Source: Acephala macrosclerotiorum (taxonomy: Eukaryota; Ascomycota; Leotiomycetes; Helotiales; Mollisiaceae). Taken from it: a DNA stretch of 14,719 bases. Made by a program: the position numbers and the translations under genes. The notes beneath the pieces are model-generated. The model did not search any database and had not been told where the DNA came from. It saw only the letters and a program-made list of their open reading frames with translations. This document shows, in pieces, positions 9,435 to 14,719 of this stretch. The stretch lies in the NCBI GenBank assembly GCA_014904845.1, contig MU119877.1:1-14719 (forward strand), written 5' to 3'. Within the stretch, counting starts at the first letter, position 1. The number at the start of each line of letters is the position of its first letter.

Positions 9435-9750
9435 TATATTTTGTGAGAAGGAGAGAAGGTTGGAAATGTATGGAGATGCGACCGTAGCCTGTGGCTTCCC
9501 ATTTCAGCCACTGTCTCACCTAAAAAAAAAAAAAAAAACTCTTCTTTTCATCAACACCTCAAAGTATATCGTCAGGAATCGGCAGTGCGAGTGCCACGAA
9601 TCACTCCGACTGATAGCATGCGTCAAGTGTAGAATATATCCTCGTTATCTTTAATGCAGCCCTTGGTCAGGCTGCAGTGCGATCGAGGACATCAGCAGTC
9701 GGGGAAGCTGGGACATTCAAACCAACAATTGTGTTGTGCTAAAATTAAAT
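9435..9750. other. Non-coding gap with A17 tract
   Basis: The 316 bp between the dioxygenase stop and the end of the minus-strand oxygenase pseudogene show no gene. They include a run of 17 A at 9522-9538, which may lie in the 3' untranslated region of either gene or be the tail of an old retro-inserted sequence; no flanking duplication was seen. Confidence 0.5.
9522..9538. repeat. A17 homopolymer tract
   Basis: Seventeen consecutive A follow CTCACCT. The run lies 88 bp after the stop codon of homogentisate dioxygenase. Confidence 0.95.
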
Positions 9751-10604
9751 CTAGTAAGAACCTCCCTGTATTTTCGCCTTGTTTACTCTCCAAGCATAAT
9801 ACTCGCCGGCCGTCATTATCGGATATTTCATCGGATTGTCCTCAGAGATACAAGTCGGGACTGCCTCCAACACCTTCTTTCTGTCGAATCCGAAGAAAAA
9901 TCGACACGAATATCGCTCCTTCCCACTCTTATTGATCACCTGATGCACGGTCGACACGAAGAAGTCGTTTGTTTGCCTCATAAAGCAATCCGCGATGTTC
10001 ACCACGAAAGCTCCTTGAATTGGCTTGGCCTTGATCTATTCTCTAGACTTGCTTAGCACCTCAAGGCCTCCACAATCGTCTTACGTCACCGTCGTGAAGC
10101 ATTCGAAGTCTGTGTGCGCCCCAATCCCGTTCTAGTCTTCGTCTGCTGCTTCTTGTTAAGGATAATGAAGGACTCTCATTCCTGCCTCGGGGCGCTTGAT
10201 GTAGTCGTCGAAAGCATCTTCCGGCAAGTGCAATGCAAGAGCGAAAACACGAGTCATCCGTCGCGAGAATGCCAACATTTGAGTATGATGCTCAAATAAT
10301 GTCTCTTTGAAACCTGGCACATCTTGGGGCCGGATGTTGGTGGATGGCTCGTTGATGTCATTTCAATTTTGAAAGTCTTTCTTACATGGTTAATGACGTA
10401 AAAGAAGCCGATTTCGTGCGCTGTTGTTCAAACTTGTTCTGCGACTGCTTTCCTGTCCTCGAAGTTCTCGCTGTACATCCCACTTACATCAATTACTGGA
10501 AGAGAGTCTATCGGCTTTCCATTATCTGACCTCACTTGGAAGACCTGTCCATTCTGATGAGTGATGGTTCCGGCCTTGGGAGCTTTTTCTTGTGTCAGAC
10601 TCAT
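9751..10604 (-). pseudogene. 2-oxoglutarate/Fe(II) dioxygenase pseudogene (isopenicillin N synthase-like family)
   Basis: The minus strand from an ATG at 10604 encodes a recognisable oxygenase of the 2OG-Fe(II) superfamily but is broken. The first exon (MSLTQEKAPKAGTIT..., LPVIDVSGMYSENFEDRK, HEIGFFYVINH) ends at 10386 before a GTAAG donor. The second coding block resumes around 10360-10330 at NIRPQDVPGFKETLFEHH and runs to the TAG at 9751-9753. It keeps the iron-binding pair GAHTDFE and STVH, and an RYS motif for 2-oxoglutarate. Five in-frame stops interrupt it: 10428-10430, 10156-10158, 10132-10134, 10081-10083 and 10036-10038; no frameshift is seen within the second block. The segment that normally follows YVINH in this family (roughly 60-80 residues) is missing. 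Four of the five stops fit CpA-to-TpA changes, as in repeat-induced point mutation. Substrate is unknown; such enzymes can serve secondary metabolism or flavonoid-like oxidation. A functional product is very unlikely. Confidence 0.87.
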
Positions 10605-11611
10605 TTTGATGTAGGCGGGGTTGTGGTGTTTGGAAACGTCTGAATCTCGACTTTAGAAGTGGGTGGGATATGTGCAGCAAGTCCTCAGATCTACTAACAG
10701 AAGAGCTTTTAATAGACGAGCAACTTTATTTGCTCCGGATGCTATCAGACGTTAGGAATCGTTCGCTGATCGTGTGCCGTAGGGTCGTAGAGAGGCTCGC
10801 ATAGATAAGTATATCTTGACCGACGACTTGTCGCTGATGTCCGACACTCATCACCATACGCCTTCCCGCACGACATTCAGGCCGCAGTAATGCTGCAGAT
10901 CATCGACAGTACCTGAAGCCGTGTAAGCGCTCATCACGTTCGTTGAGACAATGAGAAGTGACGATCTCTAACCCCATCTTTGGACTTCGACTACCTACCC
11001 CTCCTCTCTTTTCAAAACTGAGACAATATCTCGAAAAGGAAAGTTTGAGATTGTGTCAGACTGTGGAGACCCAGCAGCCATGTCTGGCATCTTACTTGTG
11101 ATCTGATAAATGAGAGAGCGGCAGAAACGAAGACGGTTGGTGTCGTTCAGCCCCGAAGTGTCCGCTCAGCCAGCTAAAGCTGGGCAAAAACTGAGCTTGA
11201 ATACACCTTCTCCTTGGACCCTATCGCGGATTTGGAGCTCTGATTTAGACCTCAAGATACCAGTTCTTGCAATCCAAACATGTTCGTAGCACTGTCTCGT
11301 GAAATGCTCTTGCTGCGTTGAAGTCCTCGCGCTTCCCACTCTTGAGCCCTTGGAAGCGCACACCCTATCACCGCAACATGACAGCAGTACGATACACGAT
11401 AAGGGTAAAACATAGTCATAAAACGTCGGAATAAGCTCTACCAGTGTGGTGTCAATCGGATCCAAAGATGGAGAAGCTTCTCTAGACTTCATAAGTGATG
11501 GCGGTCTTCGTCCGGACGACTCAAAACTTCAGCAGACTTTCCAGCACCACTTCAAGATTTCCTCGACAGAGTTAGAGCAAGATAGGCAATTTCGGAGAGA
11601 ACTTTCCTCAG
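10605..11611. other. Intergenic region between two degraded genes
   Basis: About 1 kb without a supportable gene. A minus-strand open frame (11166-11492) shows no recognisable domain. An imperfect inverted repeat lies at 11018-11032 and 11047-11059. The expected first exon of the UNC93-like gene should be near the right end but could not be identified. Confidence 0.45.
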
Positions 11612-13117
11612 TTGAGGTATTGCAGTCCTTTCTGGCAGAACTTCTTGTCCGGCCTCACCATTGCCTTCACGGCCGGAATCTATGTCGCTCTCAACTTGCT
11701 TGGGTGAGTAACACTTGCTGTCGAGCTTCGTTCCATGCTCACATTGAAAAGAGCTGGAGGTGGACAGCCAGACTCAGCCAAGATACCAACCCGGCTTAAC
11801 GCCTGCTTGAACTCGATTTGGGTGCTGTCCTCGGCTCTCGGTTCAATGGTCCTGCATACCGTTGGTCCTGGAATCACTGCCTTCGTAAGCACTCTCTCCA
11901 TTTGGGACATTGGAATATCACTCACAACATGAGTAGCTTGGTGTTGCTAGCTACATCGTCTATGTCGGCGGCCTCTGGTACTTGAGTAACACGGGTCACG
12001 CCGCCTTCCCATATTTTTCTGCAGTCTGCATCGGTATCTCAGCAGGCTTAATCTTCGTTACCAGCGGATATATCATGCTTTCCTACCCAGAAGAGAAAGA
12101 AAAAGGTCTCTATGTGACCACCGGCTTTGGTCTCTTGGCAGGAGGAGAAATCATCGGCGGCATCATCCCCCTCCTAATTGCGCGAAACAACGACAGCGAC
12201 GGTGGCGTCCCAAACGCAGTCTACATCGCCTTCATTATCATCATGTGCTTGACAGCCATCGCAGGACTCTTCATTCTTCCTCCCAACAAGATAAAACGAG
12301 ACGATGGTTCCGGAGTTGCTGAGATCAAGTATCGCGGTTTGTGGGCGGAGCTCAAGTCAAATGTCAGCTCTCTCATGGATGTCCGACTCCTAGTCATGAT
12401 CCCTTGTTTCCTCCCGGCAGAAACCTACCTCGTCTACCTCGGGTCCGTAAACGCATTCCACGACAACCTTCGGACCCGCTGTTTACTCTCATTCATGTCC
12501 GTCGTCCTCCAAACCCCATTCTCCATTATCCTCCAAAAAATCTTCGACCACACAGCCTGGAAACGGAAAACAAGAGCCTTGGCTGGATTAAGCTACGTAG
12601 CTGTCCCTCTCTGCGCAGCTTGGATCTGGGAAATGGTACGTGTATCAAAGTATGATCGTCACAATCCTCCTATACCAATGGATTGGACCGACGACGGCTT
12701 CGCCGGAATCTTCGTTTTGTTCATGCTGAATTGGATCTCCTCTACTCTTTGGCAATACGTGATTATGTATTTCCTCGGAACTCTAACAAATGATCTTATC
12801 AAAGGAAGTCATTACGCAGGCGGATTCAGAGCTTGCCTTGCTGCGGGCGAGAGTGTGGTGTTTGGACTTGATAGTTTGGAGATTCCGTGGATGTGAAGGA
12901 GGTGGGGATTATCTTTGCTTTCTATGTTGCGGGTATTTTGATCTATGCTTATATGGCGTTTTTTGTGGTTGAAGAGACGAGGTATTTTCAGGAGGAGAAT
13001 GTAATTGTTCCTACTCATGTCTTGGAGGAGACGGGGCATGTTGGAGAGATACAGGTGGTAGAGGGAGAGAGTACGCCGGAGGAGAAGAGTGCTGTGGATG
13101 TTATAGCGAAGGAATGA
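11612..13117 (+). pseudogene. UNC93-like membrane transporter, frameshifted and lacking a resolvable start
   Basis: Coding blocks: about 11612-11703, 11752-11884 and 11937-13117, split by introns of 48 nt (GTGAGT...AAAAG) and 52 nt (GTAAGC...GAGTAG). Splicing rebuilds NLLGAGGGQ and then GITAFLGVASYIVYVGGLW, as expected for fungal UNC93-like (major-facilitator-type) proteins. Many hydrophobic helices follow, with family motifs SGYIMLSYPEEKEKG, SVNAFHDNLRTR, DWTDDGFAGIFVLFMLNW and GGFRACLAAGESVVFGLD. Two faults are visible. At about 12888-12890 the frame reads IPWM then TGA (12894-12896), while the sequence continues coherently one frame away as DVKEVGIIFAFYVAG to the TGA at 13115; loss of one base in a G run explains this. 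Upstream, the frame of the first block meets TAG at 11573-11575 and no ATG or splice donor gives a sensible N-terminus; the block begins LRYCSPFWQN, where RYRSP would be usual. Role in the family is uncertain, probably membrane transport or channel regulation. A sequencing error at the frameshift cannot be excluded. Confidence 0.75.
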
Positions 13118-13727
13118 GTGATAGAACGAGCGATGAAGTACTAAAGTAGAACGAGTAAAGGAATAGGTACTATTTTAAAGTATGATCTATGATCTAGATT
13201 TCTTTGTATTTTCAGAGGTGTCAAGTGCCCCGAGATTTCGTGGTTGGGCCTTGAAGAATAGATATCGGTCCCCTAAAGCACGCTGAAATTACAGTGATGC
13301 AAGCCTGGGGGTCTCAACGCACGAGCCACCACGCACTTACCTAACCGGTCTAGCTTACGAGCCTGGGATCATAAGTCTGTGTTTTCCAGGCATTTTTTAA
13401 GGCACTTTTAAGCGACAAAAACCAAAATCGACGATTTCATTTTAAAACTATAAAGTCTGCACAAATCAGAATCATTTAATCTTATAATGTGATACTTATA
13501 AGAAGCTATAGTGAGTTTATAAAGCAAATCCGAGTTAATTTAACTTCGTAGTTAAAAATCGAAATTTAGTTTTAGCGTTCATTTATTAGCGAGAAGCCCT
13601 ATCCCCTCGTCTGCTGAGACATGGTCCACGCTAAGCAGGGGAGGTCCGCACAGACAGCACCGCATAAAATTATGTATCTTTATATACAAATTTGTTAGTA
13701 AGCTACATCATTCTGGTGGAATCGGTC
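13118..13727. other. AT-rich non-coding flank of the transposon
   Basis: No gene is seen in these 610 bp. The part from about 13390 to 13580 is notably AT-rich and holds several TTAA tetranucleotides, the target site of piggyBac-type elements, so the element's end may lie here. No terminal inverted repeat could be defined because the other end is outside the window. A segment at 13597-13645 has weak internal dyad symmetry (CCCCT/CTGCT against AGCAGGGG). Confidence 0.45.
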
Positions 13728-14719
13728 TCAGCACTTTTCCAACTTGCAAAGGTTAATATTACAAAAATTACAGCCACTGTACGACCGTTTTGCTCGATCC
13801 TTTATTACCCTTTTTAAGACCTTTTCGCATCTTAATTTATATGAGCACCATACGCAAGTACTTTTAGGACGCTTTTCCCAGTAATGAAAGTGCTGAAAAT
13901 CAGGGTTAAATACCCTTTTACCACCTAATCCTAGACGTAAGCTCTCTAGTTTTGCCCTCTCAGAATAATCTAAGAGCTTACAATAAAGCTCCGTTCTGAA
14001 TTGTAAGTGCGTAAAACGACGCTTACTTACTGTACTTAACTGATATAGCCTGTAAGCATTTATACAAGCTACATCGATTAGCCAATAAAACAAGGGCTAC
14101 CAATTCCTACAGGTAGACTTATAAGTCTTATAAACCTCCCTGAACTGATTCGCAAGATCCACGCCTCCCATATATTGGTTGTAATCGTCAATAAAACAAG
14201 GAATATGTAAGTCCTTCACGTAATCATTTTCAAATATCTTCCGTACAATCCTTCCATTTGTTGACGTCTTTGTAAAACGTCTTCTGGCCTTCTCCCGGAA
14301 ATCATTCACTTTATCTACCGTATGGATATTACTCAAGTCAAGAACAATATTATTATCCTGCCAAGCTAAGCAAAGAACGTCCCGAACCACTGCCGCTAAA
14401 AGAGTATTCCACTGAAGCTTTTTAGCGAACCGGTTCTTAATATCTGACAAGCTCTTAGAGAACTCCTTATGCGGCCTTGTAGTACCAACTACACCAAAGT
14501 TGCAAGCCCGTAGCTCAGAAAACAAAAGTATAGATGTAAAGTAATTATCGAGATATATCGTAAGGAATCGGCGTAATAGAGAGAGTGCAAGGCTCCGTAC
14601 GAGACAGCCAATAGGAGTAAATATTGGATAGAGGACTATATCTTGCAGGCCCTTCTCGCGAGAGCTCCAGAGCCAGTTATATATATATCCATGATCCGCA
14701 ACTCTATAGATCTTATAAC
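13728..14719 (-). mobile_element. piggyBac-type DNA transposon, partial
   Basis: Identified from the transposase coding region on the minus strand, described in its own entry. The element enters from the right edge and its 3' end lies somewhere below 13728. Neither terminal repeats nor the duplicated TTAA target could be confirmed, so only the coding part is given as its extent. Confidence 0.85.
13728..14719 (-). pseudogene. piggyBac-like transposase with one nonsense codon, truncated by the window edge
   Basis: The frame is open from the right edge to 14100, meets TAG at 14097-14099, then continues in the same frame to the stop at 13728-13730, about 329 visible codons. The protein matches the DDE_Tnp_1_7 (PGBD) family: ADHGYIYNWLW, then YLDNYFTS (Asp at 14547-14549), CLAWQDNNIV (Asp at 14355-14357) and YNQYMGGVDLANQ (Asp at 14157-14159), which correspond to the three catalytic aspartates. 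The C-terminus is a cysteine-rich zinc-binding-type domain (CVWCSYKLRC...CNFCNINLCK). The stop replaces a Trp in the conserved RNWWPLFYW segment; a TGG-to-TAG change is CpA-to-TpA on the other strand, fitting repeat-induced point mutation. The rest is intact, so inactivation looks recent. In family terms the enzyme cuts and pastes the element at TTAA sites. The 5' part of the gene is not in the window. Confidence 0.9.

Noticed and set aside
11166..11492. Minus-strand open frame of 108 codons
   Set aside because: No domain; starts within likely 5' sequence of the UNC93-like gene and has no context.
13597..13645. Dyad-symmetric segment as a piggyBac terminal or subterminal repeat
   Set aside because: Symmetry is imperfect and the opposite end of the element is outside the window, so it cannot be matched.

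Overview
The window looks like nuclear DNA of a filamentous ascomycete (Pezizomycotina). The coding regions carry short introns of about 48-62 nt with GT/AG borders and CTGAC/CTAAC-like branch sites. The recognisable families are fungal: an F-box/LRR-like protein, a homogentisate dioxygenase, a UNC93-like transporter and a piggyBac-type transposase. Genus cannot be read from the sequence.

Left part (1-2774): a non-coding stretch with a (TAC)9 microsatellite leads to an intronless gene for a four-helix membrane protein (760-1365, +). It converges on a long minus-strand open frame for a fungal protein of unknown function (1638-2774, -), which has no in-frame ATG where the coding sequence seems to begin. 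From 2775 to 4862 there are about 2.1 kb with no supportable gene.

Middle part (4863-9434): three intact genes lie close together. A four-exon F-box/LRR-like gene with a strongly acidic C-terminus (4863-6823, +) ends 19 bp from the stop of a convergent two-exon gene for a tandem alpha/beta-barrel (ABM-like) protein (6843-7569, -). That gene is divergent, over a 455 bp shared promoter region, from a two-exon homogentisate 1,2-dioxygenase gene (8025-9434, +) of the tyrosine/phenylalanine catabolic pathway. The pairing suggests a link in aromatic catabolism; the other genes of that pathway (fumarylacetoacetase, maleylacetoacetate isomerase, 4-HPP dioxygenase) are not in the window.

Right part (9435-14719): a decaying segment. 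It holds a 2-oxoglutarate/Fe(II) oxygenase pseudogene with five in-frame stops and an internal deletion (9751-10604, -), a UNC93-like transporter with a frameshift and no recognisable start (11612-13117, +), and a piggyBac-type transposase with one nonsense codon that runs off the right edge (13728-14719, -). Most nonsense codons in the two minus-strand pseudogenes are explained by CpA-to-TpA changes, the pattern expected of repeat-induced point mutation, though this is read from few sites. No RNA gene, CRISPR array or biosynthetic cluster was seen. I found no convincing wholly new system; the most promising leads are the HGD/ABM pair and the atypical C-terminal region of the dioxygenase.
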